A stretch of 34,977 nucleotides of DNA, taken from contig BFEA01000258.1 of NCBI GenBank assembly GCA_003427395.1, positions 1,899,926-1,934,902 of the forward strand, in the 5' to 3' direction. Below the pieces are notes generated by a model. The model was not told the origin of the DNA. It worked only from the letters and a program-made list of their open reading frames with translations, and made no database searches. Within the stretch, counting starts at the first letter, position 1; every line of letters begins with the position of its first letter. The position numbers and the translations under genes were made by a program. This stretch comes from Chara braunii (lineage: Eukaryota; Streptophyta; Charophyceae; Charales; Characeae). This document shows positions 20,736 to 29,573 of the stretch, one piece after another.

Positions 20736-21311
20736 GCGCACCTGCAGCTAAACACGACGCACAGATCTGCTACCTTTCGATGACGACAAAGCGCGGAAGC
20801 AGAGGAGTGCAATATAGCGGCTCGAGGAAAAAGCCCGGCAGGCGACGGGCCGCGCATACCACCCACTTCGCATTCGAAAGACACGCCGCCAATGGCACTC
20901 GCGCGCCCACCTCCGCGGGGACACCCGCAATGGTCGGCTACATATGCAAGCCGAAACGGCTAGCCGGAGGTACCGCATGGCCACAGCCGGGCCACGGCGC
21001 TGCCCGTTGGAGACTACCGTCGCCGTCCCATGGCGTACCGGACAACCCAGCATTTGGACCAAGGACGCGAAGGAAACACCTGAGGAAAAAAGAAAAAAAT
21101 ATTGGCGTTTTTCACCCTTCTTTCAAGTCACCTCCACGGCCGTTCTTGCGTTTGCGTCCGTTTTGGCTGTGGGGAGTCCTTACTTTTGTAGGGATCGCCC
21201 TTACGCCCGCAAACGTGAAAACAAATTTCGCATCTTTTTTTTCATCATTAGGGAGAGGTGGAACGATGAAACGCCTACAGGGTTTCCTAGTGGTGTTGAA
21301 CGAGGCCCTAA

Positions 21312-21728
21312 AACAAGGCCACTCCGCTAAGGTCACTCCGCTATCACAGCGTCGCGCGCCACGAGAGGCATGGGTCCTGAACTCGAGTCACTTCAACATA
21401 ACACCATCCCGGAAAATACTGTGACAAGGCGACCGTGTCCGTCAAGAGCCCCTACACCCAGAGAGAAATAATAGCGAATTTTCAGGGAACCATACGGCAC
21501 GAGGGCATATTGTTCCCTCGGTGGAACTTAAATATGAAACACAGAACCCGTTCATTAAGAGGCTTGTATGAATACCCCAGGATCAAATTCGTTACCTCCA
21601 ATCGACCCCAAAGCTTCAACGGGCGAGCGAGAATCCATTACCTGCCAATTCGTTCGCCAGATCCCCACGGGTTCATAACCTCGCATCTTTTTCTCTTCTT
21701 TTTTCTGAAGTCCATGGTGTTGTAGAGG
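21312..21728. other. Region with no recognised gene
   Basis: Short motif-free frames. A pyrimidine tract (TTTTTCTCTTCTTTTTT, about 21688-21704) precedes dispersed-repeat copy 2 and could be the tail of that repeat if it is minus-oriented. Confidence 0.3.
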
Positions 21729-22028
21729 GCAGTCACTGCGTACACAGTGATCACCTGGAGCAGTAGGCCGTGGATGTCCTGGAATATGAGCCCACCTCAT
21801 CCCATCCTCACGTCAATACTCCTTGCGAGCGCACCCCCTATACCACTATCCTACCTCAGTGTGACCAGCACTCAGGACCATTACCCTACCAATGAATGGG
21901 CAGGTAACTTGGACCGAACAGCAGTGATAGGCACCAGGGCTGATAAGTTGCCCAGCCCAGCCTCGGTGAAAGCGGAAGCGGACGAGCCCAGACCTTGTGG
22001 AACGGGAACTTCGAAGGCAGGCCCAGAC
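21729..22028. repeat. 300-bp dispersed repeat, copy 2
   Basis: Partner of 17067-17352, same orientation. Similarity begins near GTACACAGTGATCACCTG and ends near AACTTCGAAGGCAGGC. The distance between copies (about 4.7 kb) spans three SINE-like units and the Harbinger element. The T-rich tract to its left would be a poly(A)-like tail if the unit is a minus-strand retroposon. Confidence 0.8.
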
Positions 22029-22195
22029 AATCTACTACAGGCCCCAAGAGACTCTGGGGCCAGCACCTCTGCGTAGATCCCCGAAGACGTCTGCTGAACG
22101 AGAAGCGCGTTCTATTACCCAAGGAATTTCTTCGCGTCGGGCAAGTGCACGATAACCCACCCGGTCACGGAGAGAACAAAGTGACACAGGGCAGT

Positions 22196-22290
22196 GCGAA
22201 CAAAATCCAGATTAGGCAAAAGCCAAGCTCATTTGCTGCAGCACGAACAAAACCCAGTTTAGGCACGCCAAGCTCGTTTGCTACAGGATA
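22196..22290. repeat. About 46-bp tandem repeat, two units
   Basis: GCGAACAAAATCCAGATTAGGC and CACGAACAAAACCCAGTTTAGG-type units are adjacent, each ending in CCAAGCTCRTTTGCTRCAG. Confidence 0.8.
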
Positions 22291-22893
22291 ACATATGCTT
22301 CTATTGCAAGCCGCCGTCCAAAGAGAGTTCGGAAAGCGTTCACAAGAGTCCGAGATGCACTCGCAAACGGGTCTTGTTCGATTCGTCTTCTCAGCAAATC
22401 ACACGCTCGCGTCGCTACGGAGTCGGTTTCGTGTGAAAACACGAAGAGCGCCCATTTCCAGAAGGTTCTGCCATATAAAACACGATGAGATAGGGCCAAG
22501 ATTGGGGCCTCAAATTCGCGTCTCGGAATTACACAAAGGAACACCTACGCTACACCCCTACATCCTAGCCCTACGTCACATTTCGTCTCGCTACGGAACT
22601 ACTAACACCTCGAGTACATACTGACTGTACGTCCGCATCGGCATCACAATTTAGCAGTGAGAAAAGGCTATCAAACCTCCAATCACGTCCAGAGGCTATC
22701 AAAACCTCTTGCGAGTTCTCCACGGGCGGGGTACTTGCGACACAGTCGACACACAAATAGCGCTCGCGGAGTAACATACCAGAGAGTCTCCGAACAAGAA
22801 CACATCGTTCGGAGATTCAATATGCCATCTTCAACAAAGGACACTGCGCTCGCAAGACACACAAACTAGAGTCAAACAGCAAATATAAAACAA
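22291..22893. other. Region with no firm gene
   Basis: Both strands have open frames of 70-110 codons between 22280 and 22870 (minus 22281-22544; plus 22295-22624). Neither has a domain. A short direct repeat (GGCTATCAAA) lies at 22668-22700. Coding potential is undecided. Confidence 0.25.
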
Positions 22894-23076
22894 ATGGTGG
22901 GAAAATCTTCATTTTCGAGGGTCTTTAACCCTCTTCCGCGTTCACAAATCGATGACTACATTCTGCTTGTCAACTTAGTATTTTGGATTGCATTCGCTGC
23001 CCTTGCATCTCTCTCATTAATACGAACGATCTGTACTTCATTTCGTCACGATCAGTTCTCAAACTTGCGGTTTTGA
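22894..23076 (+). CDS. Possible small single-helix membrane protein
   Basis: Sixty codons from ATG to TGA. The first 20 residues are basic and polar (MVGKSSFSRVFNPLPRS); a hydrophobic stretch follows (about residues 22-43, DYILLVNLVFWIAFAALASL), then a short basic tail. The topology is that of a tiny type II or tail-anchored protein. Nothing upstream identifies a promoter except general AT richness, and short frames of this kind arise by chance. I do not recognise a family. Confidence 0.25.
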   Translation: MVGKSSFSRVFNPLPRSQIDDYILLVNLVFWIAFAALASLSLIRTICTSFRHDQFSNLRF

Positions 23077-23582
23077 GTGGCATTTCAGCAAAACGAGCCT
23101 CGATCCATTGGGGTGATCGAGTTAATTAGTAGGGTCCGCAAGCGACTGAAAGGGGACGCTTCGTCCATTTCCTCCACCCACCAGTAGTGTGGCAGGACCC
23201 TAAAACAAACCTACATTTTATGCCCCGCCCAACGAGGAATCAAAGTCCCCGCCAGGCGGGCACATCGAAAGTGCGCCTCAGTTGTATCGGCCGCAAGATG
23301 CGGAGAACCGACGTACTGTCGGGTTCGAGGGAGAATCCCAGCCTACTGCTCTTACACGCTTGGAATGAGTCCAATACGTCGATTGATTCCTTAAACCACC
23401 AGTGCTTCCTAAAGTCGCGTAGCGTGAACGCTACGCAATTTTAGGAAACGTACGGGCCACTACAGGAGCCCAAATTCATCCAACTAGAAACGTTTCTACT
23501 CTATTTTTTTCGGCGGCAGATAGCTGGGCCAAGTACTGGTGGTTTAACAATATTTCTTCGTCAGAAGACGCACTGCCCTAGG
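23077..23582. other. Region with no recognised gene
   Basis: Contains CGGGTTCGAGGGAG near 23328, which resembles a pol III B box but lacks the final C pair and a matching A box. No other feature. Confidence 0.3.
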
Positions 23583-23844
23583 TCAATTTCGGAAGCAGAG
23601 AAACATACAGCAAAGCATAGACCACTTCGACAGAAGTTAATTTCGGGAGCACAGAAACGTTCAGCAGAGCACAGACCATTCGGACTAATACAAACAAAAG
23701 ATGACAACCTCACTGCCAGTTAACTGAAGAGTTTTGTAAATATAAGCCCAACGCTATCGACGTACCGACGAAAGATGACTACCTCACTCCCGGACAACTG
23801 AGAGTTTTGTAAGTATTAAGCCCAACGCTATCGAAGTACAGACG
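23583..23844. repeat. Two successive two-copy tandem repeats (about 56 bp and 74 bp)
   Basis: First pair: TCAATTTCGGAAGCAGAGAA at 23583 and TTAATTTCGGGAGCACAGAA at 23638, each followed by CAGCARAGCAYAGACCA. Second pair: AAAGATGAC at 23697 and 23771, each running through ACCTCACT, GAGTTTTGTAA, AAGCCCAACGCTATCGA and GTACMGACG. Confidence 0.85.
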
Positions 23845-24546
23845 ATTCTTATGATGCAATCATCGAACGGCAGCGTCAACTCGAGAGCTTATATGTCGGC
23901 TTCACTGAAACCACACAGAAATTAACCTGAAAACTTCAAGCATAAATCGAATGGACTTCCCGAGACGATTCGAAAAGAAAAACACTACGGCTGCACGAGA
24001 AATGACTACACCGAGCACCCAAAAAAAAGTTAACCTGGAAAACAGGCAACAATGGACGCCGGCAAGCACTAAATGCAGTCCGCTGGAACAGCCGCTGTCC
24101 AAGAGATACCGGCGGTCTTATAAATAGTCCACACCAATCTCAAATACCATCCTCGCTGCTGAATCATCTTCAGATTATCACAAACTCGATCGTAGGAGTT
24201 GGACCGTCAGACCTTAAACGTTAGCAGACGGAACGAAGTCATAGCAAACAGGTAGAAACACATACAAGACGACACACACTGCAATAAGCAGGATACATAC
24301 ATTTAACTCCCATTACGGGCATAAAGCCGGTGAAACGTCAAAACAGTCAGATACAACGATAGAGACCGCTCACCTCACGGCTCACGAGGAAAACTCAAAG
24401 TGGCACAGAAATCACAACAACCGAGAACCGCTACCGCATCCGCTTCTTAGCCCTAACAAATAGCCATGCTCTCGATGCGCGCGGGTCCTGTTTACGTATT
24501 CAATAGACGAAGGATCGAAGCAACGATGCTATCTTAGGATTTGAAG
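23845..24546. other. Region with no recognised gene
   Basis: Many stops in all frames; no repeats longer than about 12 bp noticed. Confidence 0.35.
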
Positions 24547-24846
24547 ACTCCGGAGAAACTAATCGTGAGCGAGTAATACTCTCCATACTTTTTCGAGGAA
24601 TAGTCTCCATACTTCTCCCCGTAGAAACTAATGGTGAGCGAGTAATACTACTCTCCATAGGACTGCGAATTCGGGGCTTTTCTTTTGCAATAATATATAT
24701 ATACATACATATATATATCGTCACAAACAGAACTGCCCGGTAAACCGTAGGCAGAGAGAGAGAAGAGGACAACAAAGGATATATCGTCACAAACAGAACT
24801 GCCCCGTAAACCGTAGGCAGAGAGAGAAGAGGACAACAAACGAGGG
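24547..24846. repeat. Two more two-copy tandem repeats and an AT microsatellite
   Basis: GAAACTAATSGTGAGCGAGTAATACT occurs as a pair about 73 bp apart (about 24554 and 24627), with CTCCATAC strings between. From 24715, ATATCGTCACAAACAGAACT recurs at 24781, a 66-bp unit ending in a GA-rich tract and GAGGACAACAAA. An AT/ATAC microsatellite lies at 24692-24718 just before it. Confidence 0.85.
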
Positions 24847-25089
24847 GCTGTGACAAACTGTGAACTGTATATATAAATATATTACACATCACGAAGGAAA
24901 CCCGATCCTTTGACCTAACTCAAACTATCAGATATACTACTTTCTGCACTGATCCCCGTCCGAAATCAAATCAAGACAACGAAATCCGAAAGGAACAGGA
25001 AGCCAAAGTCGACCGTAAGTGCATGTCTAGACAGTCTAGGAGATAGAAAAATTCAGCGAAATCTAAGAATGAATGAAATCGACCTTACC

Positions 25090-25245
25090 GAAAAACGCGA
25101 CATCGACTTTTCGCCGCCACTTCACCCCCCTCCTCCGAAGTTTGGGACCACCACTAACCACAGGAGATTCCGCTTCTGATGTACCCGACTGTCGACGAAC
25201 AGCTCGTTTGTTTCGGAAGCGAGAAAAAAGCTGCGTTCTCACCCG
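25090..25245 (-). other. Possible coding exon with a splice donor
   Basis: On the minus strand one frame is open from about 25245 to TTTTTCG, directly followed by GTAAGGT, a good plant-type donor at about 25090. The encoded peptide is very basic (FSRFRNKRAVRRQSGTSEAE, later RRRGVKWRRKVDV). No start ATG is in frame, and an acceptor (GTCGACAG) could lie inside it. The T-rich sequence after the donor suits an intron. This is suggestive only; exons on either side were not found. Confidence 0.25.
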
Positions 25246-25453
25246 AACATAACCCGGTCATTATGGCCGTATTGGGGGCAACTTTCAGTCCACATGCAGC
25301 GATAATGACAAGGCGTTTTAACTTTTAAGAGCGCGACGTGGCAGGCAAAACAACGTAGTAGAGGAAGAAGGAATCGACCTCAGGCACATGTATGGATAAG
25401 GAAGATATCAACTCGAAAAGAATGAGTCACCATACTTTTGATCGGAAACATAT

Positions 25454-25543
25454 GTAGACTACATTCGATGTCATACTCCACGACAAACCTACGTTCAATG
25501 TCATCATCTCCCTCCCACTGGGCTTACGAGAAATGTAGTCTAC
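25454..25543. repeat. Short inverted repeat with 12-bp perfect arms
   Basis: GTAGACTACATT (25454-25465) and AATGTAGTCTAC (25532-25543) are perfect complements. Between them TTCGATGTCAT and TTCAATGTCAT form a direct pair. It could be a tiny fold-back element. Confidence 0.7.
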
Positions 25544-26104
25544 CCTATACAATTAAAGTTATCCCTTCATCCTTTCACACCGGGCTTAAAAAAATAAGAG
25601 GTCTATCTGCCTATTTGACATCACCCCTTGCCACCTACCTCAAAATACAGCTAGCCTGCTAGACCTTCAGATTTGATCCCGCCGTTCCCCGCCTATTCCT
25701 TGCTATCGAGACCCTGCAGTGGGGCTACCTTCCTACGACAAATCAGACGGTAGCCTGGAGATGCACCAACACAACCTCATGCGTATGGCAGCCACTCCAC
25801 TTCAGGTGTGGGGCAGCAAAGCTGTCTATCTGCCGTACAAATTTCCAGCATATATCTTCTTAAAGTTAATACTCCTCGCCGCCGGTCATACTCAGCTTAG
25901 ACAGCTCTCAGTGGCACAACATTTTCACTTCGCTTCGCTCCACCGCTCGAAGACAAAAAACAATGGGAACAAAAACTACGAATACAGCACTTTCAAAATA
26001 ACTCAGAGCATTCACTTCACTTCAAAACTCGAAAACCAAAACATTTACACAAAAAAGCGAATAGGAACAAAAACTGCACATGCAACAACCTCAAAATCCA
26101 CAAA
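25544..26104. other. Possible intron or 3' region of the minus-strand gene; no separate gene
   Basis: The minus strand is T-rich from 26100 down to about 25930, as expected for an intron following the donor at 26119. The plus frame 25719-26198 (159 codons) lacks motifs and is probably chance. Confidence 0.3.
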
Positions 26105-26389
26105 TCACCGCAAGCTCACCGGCATGGCACGCTCAAACAGATTTTGCGTTCGTTCGTTAATAGTGTCAATTTCCAAAAGCAAGCGTGAAGAGCAGTGACG
26201 ACGGACATAATTTCTGACTGGAGCAGCAGCGATCGACATGAAAAGGAATAGGAAAAGACACAACAATAGCCCCAAACTGACGCCAAAACAGAGCGTTTTT
26301 CTTTTCACGAGATATACGGCAACATTGACAGGCACCCACCATTTACCAGTCTTACCCTCATGCCTTTCCCCGGTCTCACTACACACCAT
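26105..26389 (-). CDS. Possible single-helix membrane protein, first exon
   Basis: The start ATG (26389) is in a strong Kozak-like context, GGGAACCATGGTG, and is preceded by a purine-rich leader. The frame gives 94 codons to a TGA at 26105. The N-terminal part is polar (ETGERHEGKTGKWW). One hydrophobic helix follows at about residues 32-53 (TLCFGVSLGLLLCLFLFLFM), then a basic, helical tail (RNYVRRHCSSRLLLEIDTIN). CCG|GTGAGC at 26120/26119 matches a splice donor, so the real exon may end there and the last residues (VSLR) be intronic. Next exons were not identified. It lies 1.15 kb downstream of the MARVEL/CASP-like gene on the same strand. No family recognised. Confidence 0.4.
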   Translation of the reverse strand: MVCSETGERHEGKTGKWWVPVNVAVYLVKRKTLCFGVSLGLLLCLFLFLFMSIAAAPVRNYVRRHCSSRLLLEIDTINERTQNLFERAMPVSLR

Positions 26390-27055
26390 GGTTCCCTCCT
26401 CACCACAGCTCCTTCACTCTCCTCCTATTCTCCGACGTATTCCCAGAGTCTGAACTAAAGAGGACGCTCACTACGCACTGTACAACGACGGCCCATGAGG
26501 CCTGAGTGAAAAAGTTGAACTCGTTCACAATTACTCAAAGCCACTCGATCGAACAAAAAGTTCGAAAACTGACACAGGCAACAAAACTGACGAGTATGCT
26601 AGGAGAAGGAACAGTAAGAAAGTGACCGACAAAAAGGAGAAGATTTGGTGGTACCCATGTAGTAAGGCCCCACTTCAGAGCAGGACAGGAGCTCGCGACT
26701 CCATTGTCCAAGCTCAACTCTATGCTTCTCACATGATGAGTCGTGGTGGAAGTTTATACCTTTCGGTCGGACACACCAACAACCAAAACAGAACCAGGAA
26801 CTTGTCCAGGCAATAGGGCAAAACTGAATCTTTACAGCACGTACTCCGTCATGAAAACGAAAAAGGAGAGACGTAGTGAAACACAGGGCCCCTCGTCACC
26901 GGCGAAATACATCCGCTCAGCGACCGGCTTCCATCCAAAGAGTCGTTATTGACGAACTGTTACCTCACCTTCCTGGCCTTCGCCATGTTGCAATCCCTAT
27001 CTTCTGCAAGAGACTTCCCGACAACCAACGTTAACTTCAACCTTCCTCTCTATAC

Positions 27056-27060
<5 letters not shown>
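26390..27060. other. Spacer, probable 5' region of the minus-strand gene
   Basis: No convincing open frame. Several A-rich and purine-rich stretches on the plus strand. A promoter for the 26389 start should be in the first few hundred bases, but no clear TATA box was seen. Confidence 0.3.
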
Positions 27061-27099
<39 letters not shown>

Positions 27100-27115
27100 C
27101 GCTCGCTCGCTCGGT
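27061..27115. repeat. (CT)n then (GCTC)n microsatellite
   Basis: About 19 CT units are followed by about four CGCT units. Confidence 0.95.
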
Positions 27116-27539
27116 CCTCCTCTACTCACACACACATACAAGTTCGCTATCTGTGGTACAGATCCACCACCTCACAATACATCCCATCGACATAATGGAC
27201 AATGCTTCTGCGCCTCTCCTGTAGCCTCAACAAGGGTGCAAGTCCAGTCAAGCTTTCAACAACTGATCGGAGGGATACACGACTTTACCAATACACCGTC
27301 AAAATAACGAAGCGTCCTTAACAACAGCTATCTCTCGAGCTCATAACTTACTCTACGTTGTCGTCTTACCTCAGACCTTAACACCGACCACTCCCTCGAC
27401 CGCAATCCCATGCGCATCACTCAATCAGATGAAAGGTACCCTAACATCCAGCCATCCCTGTACCACACTCTCCTCCACGGCATCGAGTCTCCTCAGCACG
27501 GTACGCTCGCCTCGCCTTAAGTTTGCCTTCCGATAACAT

Positions 27540-28049
27540 CTACTTCGAGGCGTGCAAGCCGTGGATAAACCACCAGTGCGATGCCAGAACCCCGAAAGCC
27601 GACAAAAACGTGAAGGCAATGGACCCTTCCGTTTTCGTACAAGGAGGCGCTCTCCTTCCTTCCCCGAGGTTCTTAAACAAACCCGTACTACAAACTGAGC
27701 TCCCATCGGGTAAAAGGCTACCGTTTTTGAGTTCAGAGATGGCGCCAGCTGCTGCGCAGGCAGCACAAAGCAGGAAGAACCCTATAATTCCGTCCATAAC
27801 AAGCTGCGACCATCCCAGCCCACCTTCGAAATGCTTATCACTTCCACAAAGCTTAATGACGGCGAGAAGAAACACCGCGAGAACGTATATAAACGCTATA
27901 GAATTGGCCGCCAGTAAAAATTCAAATGAGTTGTGCTTTCTAAACCAGGCGGATTTCGTGTCTGCGATGAGCCCGAGCGCCACGAGAGTAAACAGCAGCT
28001 GAATGAATCTAGAGAAGGACAATCCTCCAGCGTGTACACCGGCCGCCAT
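27540..28049 (-). CDS. MARVEL/CASP-like four-helix membrane protein
   Basis: A single open frame of 169 codons from ATG at 28049 (context CTCAAGATGGCGGCC) to TAG at 27540. Four hydrophobic helices are visible: about residues 14-30, 44-67, 82-104 and 143-163. The first begins with Arg14 (SRFIQLLFTLVALGLIAD), and Asp86 lies in the third (VMDGIIGFFLLCAACAAAGA). An Arg in helix 1 and an Asp in helix 3 are hallmarks of the CASP-like (MARVEL-related) family, which form membrane scaffolds; the short N-terminus and total length also fit. The loop between helices 3 and 4 holds two Cys (120 and 137) that could pair. No intron is needed, though plant relatives often have one or two. The 5' side (28050-28530) is C/G-rich with many CpG, as in a promoter, and has GGCGGGA on the minus strand. 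Function beyond membrane scaffold is not predictable. An alternative is a non-CASP MARVEL tetraspan. Confidence 0.7.
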   Translation of the reverse strand: MAAGVHAGGLSFSRFIQLLFTLVALGLIADTKSAWFRKHNSFEFLLAANSIAFIYVLAVFLLAVIKLCGSDKHFEGGLGWSQLVMDGIIGFFLLCAACAAAGAISELKNGSLLPDGSSVCSTGLFKNLGEGRRAPPCTKTEGSIAFTFLSAFGVLASHWWFIHGLHASK

Positions 28050-28569
28050 CTTGAGCAACCTTTTCCACCTCGCTTGGCCCTCACCACAACCTCAAATTTT
28101 CAGCTCCCGCCTTCCCTTCGCAGACTACCGACGACGGCACGAAAGCGCACAGCAAACTGAGTCTTTCCAGTCACGCGTTCCTGCAGACCCTTCCCTTTAA
28201 TCTCGCCGACCCTGTCCCTACTTCTTTCCTTCGCTCCCGCGCTTCCCGTCCGGCCACGTCGACCCGCCTTCGCAGCAAACACCACCGTCGTCTCACTGCG
28301 CACCTCGCACTGCTCCTACCTCCCTCTCTATCTCTCTTTCTCCCTGCCGCCGCTACCTCACAACGCCGTACAGCGACGAGCCGAATCACGCTCTCCTTCC
28401 CAAGCGACTCGTTCCGCGGCCGACTATTTCTCTCTCCCCGCTTACGCCCCGGTTCTAATTGCTTCGACGGCGCGTACACAGTTGCAACCCCGCCGTTCCG
28501 CTTCCACGGCTCCGCGCGCCAATTGCTCGTACTCGGACTCGGAATGGCCGATAGAAATGAGACTCCTTA
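28050..28569 (-). promoter_or_regulatory. CpG-rich 5' region of the MARVEL/CASP-like gene
   Basis: High C+G and CpG content, pyrimidine-rich on the plus strand, with overlapping but motif-free open frames on both strands (for example minus 28171-28479). The minus strand carries GGCGGGAGCTGAAAATTTGA about 50-70 bases before the ATG, resembling an E2F-type site. The transcription start is not identifiable. Confidence 0.35.
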
Positions 28570-28770
28570 CTTACCCCACGATTGTATTCGTCTACTAGAC
28601 ATTTTTTGTTTTGGGGCGATAGAAATGAACATTACGGTCAGATTCCACTACCCTGGATTATTCATTTTTCGCCGATCGACGGTCAGAAATGAACAATAGG
28701 GGCTAGTGGGATCTGGCCCCTACTTAACCCACGTTCGTATTCGTCTACTAGACATTTTTCGTCTAATAGA
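28570..28770. repeat. Direct repeat of about 38 bp, 161 bp apart
   Basis: ACTTACCCCACGATTGTATT at about 28570 and ACTTAACCCACGTTCGTATT at about 28731 both continue with CGTCTACTAGACATTTTT. The second follows a small TIR element (28636-28717), so the pair may reflect duplication around that insertion. Confidence 0.7.
28636..28717. mobile_element. Small TIR element of the GGGGC...CCCACTAGC family, member 1
   Basis: Left arm GGTCAGATTCCACTACC and the reverse complement of the right arm, GGGGCCAGATCCCACTAGCC, match, and inner TTATTCATTT pairs with AAATGAACAATA. The element is about 80 bp, a near-complete hairpin. The left end is decayed. Target duplication not certain. Confidence 0.5.
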
Positions 28771-29053
28771 CATTTATACTGTTACTGAGCTCACCCCGCC
28801 GTTCGCATTTCCAGCCCAACAACAGAAAAGCCCCCCCTCGCCGAGGTATCACTGCGGACTCTAACCAAGCCATACCCCTCAAGTGACTGTTGATAGTCCG
28901 GCCTGCGCTCGAACCCTTCGATCCTCAACTTTGGTGAACAATTTGAGCCGGACACTTCGTTTTATATGATACCTCAGCCTCTTTACCCGTTTCACCGTTT
29001 CACATAATTTCTTCAATCAAATAAAACGCTAGTGGCTCCCCTCCCATTCACCA

Positions 29054-29150
29054 GTCCTTCGGGACATCCGTTAAAATTGGAACGATACAGAGACGATTAC
29101 AATGGCCCCTGCGCAAGGATGACACGCATTAATCGAGAAATGGTCCTCCT
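29054..29150 (+). pseudogene. U6 snRNA pseudogene or variant
   Basis: The sequence follows plant U6 snRNA from the 5' stem-loop (GTCCTTCGGGACATCCG) through AAAATTGGAACGATACAGAGA and CCCCTGCGCAAGGATGACAC to AATCGAGAAATGGTCC. U6 is the catalytic RNA of the spliceosome. Here the invariant AGC triad that pairs with U2 and binds catalytic metal is replaced: GATTAGCATGG of normal U6 reads GATTACAATGG. The ACAGAGA box is intact. No T-run follows within 50 bases, and no TATA box lies about 25 bases upstream (the nearest, TTTTATATGA, is about 90 away). These point to a retropseudogene. Plant identity rests on the 3' portion, from memory of land-plant U6. Confidence 0.8.
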
Positions 29151-29183
29151 ATTCACCACGGGACAAACCTATTATTACCGATC

Positions 29184-29204
29184 AATGACACCTCCGCAAG
29201 GATG
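29184..29204 (+). repeat. Second U6-like fragment
   Basis: This 21-base stretch matches U6-pseudogene bases 29101-29121 at 18 positions, including CGCAAGGATG. It lies 83 bp downstream in the same orientation, as if part of the U6 copy was duplicated. Confidence 0.45.
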
Positions 29205-29218
29205 TAGGGGGGGCGCCG

Positions 29219-29338
29219 TAAAGGCATAGTTGCAGTTCTCGCCATCCGCCAACATTTTGCACGCATTTGGACACATTTTTCGTGTCAAAACTGCCTTCAA
29301 AATGTTGGCGGATGGCGAGCAGTGCGACTAGGCCCTAA
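29219..29338. mobile_element. Tourist-like (PIF/Harbinger) MITE, 114 bp
   Basis: A perfect 22-bp hairpin (29238-29259 with 29298-29319, CTCGCCATCCGCC...) extends outwards with mismatches to RGGCMTAGTYGCA at both tips, about 38 bp per arm. TAA flanks the element on each side (29219-29221 and 29336-29338). Short size, TAA duplication and GGGCC-type tip identify a Tourist-like MITE. Its tips differ from the 2.2-kb Harbinger at 19078, so it belongs to another family. Confidence 0.8.
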
Positions 29339-29573
29339 GGGTCGTTCAAAAGCCGGCCAACTGCCCAAAACAAGGCAGCTACAACTGGAGTCGTTGCCGC
29401 ACGATGGCCTCGAACGGCTTCGAGCAAAGCCAGCGAGCGACCGACCCAACGTGAAATGTTTTTTTTTTTTTGGCCTTGAGGTATTATCATCGGACTAACC
29501 AGCCCAGGTAAATTCAATCTTGTGTAAATTCAATCTTGTGTCTAATCTGACAACGGTGGCCTTTTCAGCCCAG
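29339..29573. other. Spacer with no recognised gene
   Basis: Includes an 11-T tract near 29460 and a repeated TCAATCTTGTG pair at 29515-29540. No other feature. Confidence 0.4.

Larger units (their letters stand above)
19078..21308. mobile_element. PIF/Harbinger DNA transposon, internally rearranged
   Basis: The ends are inverted repeats of 30 bp (19078-19107 and 21279-21308) with 28 matches, starting GGGCCTCGTTCGACACCACT. TAA lies directly outside each end (19075-19077 and 21309-21311), the 3-bp target duplication typical of PIF/Harbinger elements. At 2.2 kb it is shorter than usual autonomous elements. Inside are a broken transposase N-terminus on the plus strand and a convergent minus-strand open frame. 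The DDE catalytic region is absent, so the element is non-autonomous. Related strings CCTTACTTTGTACGG and CCTTACTTTTGTAGG lie near both ends in direct orientation. Confidence 0.85.

Noticed and set aside
22281-22544. Minus-strand frame with LSHRVLYGRTFWKWALF
   Set aside because: Plausible residue mix, but the opposite strand is equally open, there is no start context or splice site, and no recognised family.
23320-23345. Pol III B box CGGGTTCGAGGGAG
   Set aside because: The consensus C pair is missing and no A box lies at tRNA spacing.
28171-28479. Arg-rich minus-strand frame upstream of the MARVEL/CASP-like gene
   Set aside because: Composition follows the CpG-rich promoter-like sequence; low complexity and overlapping open frames.
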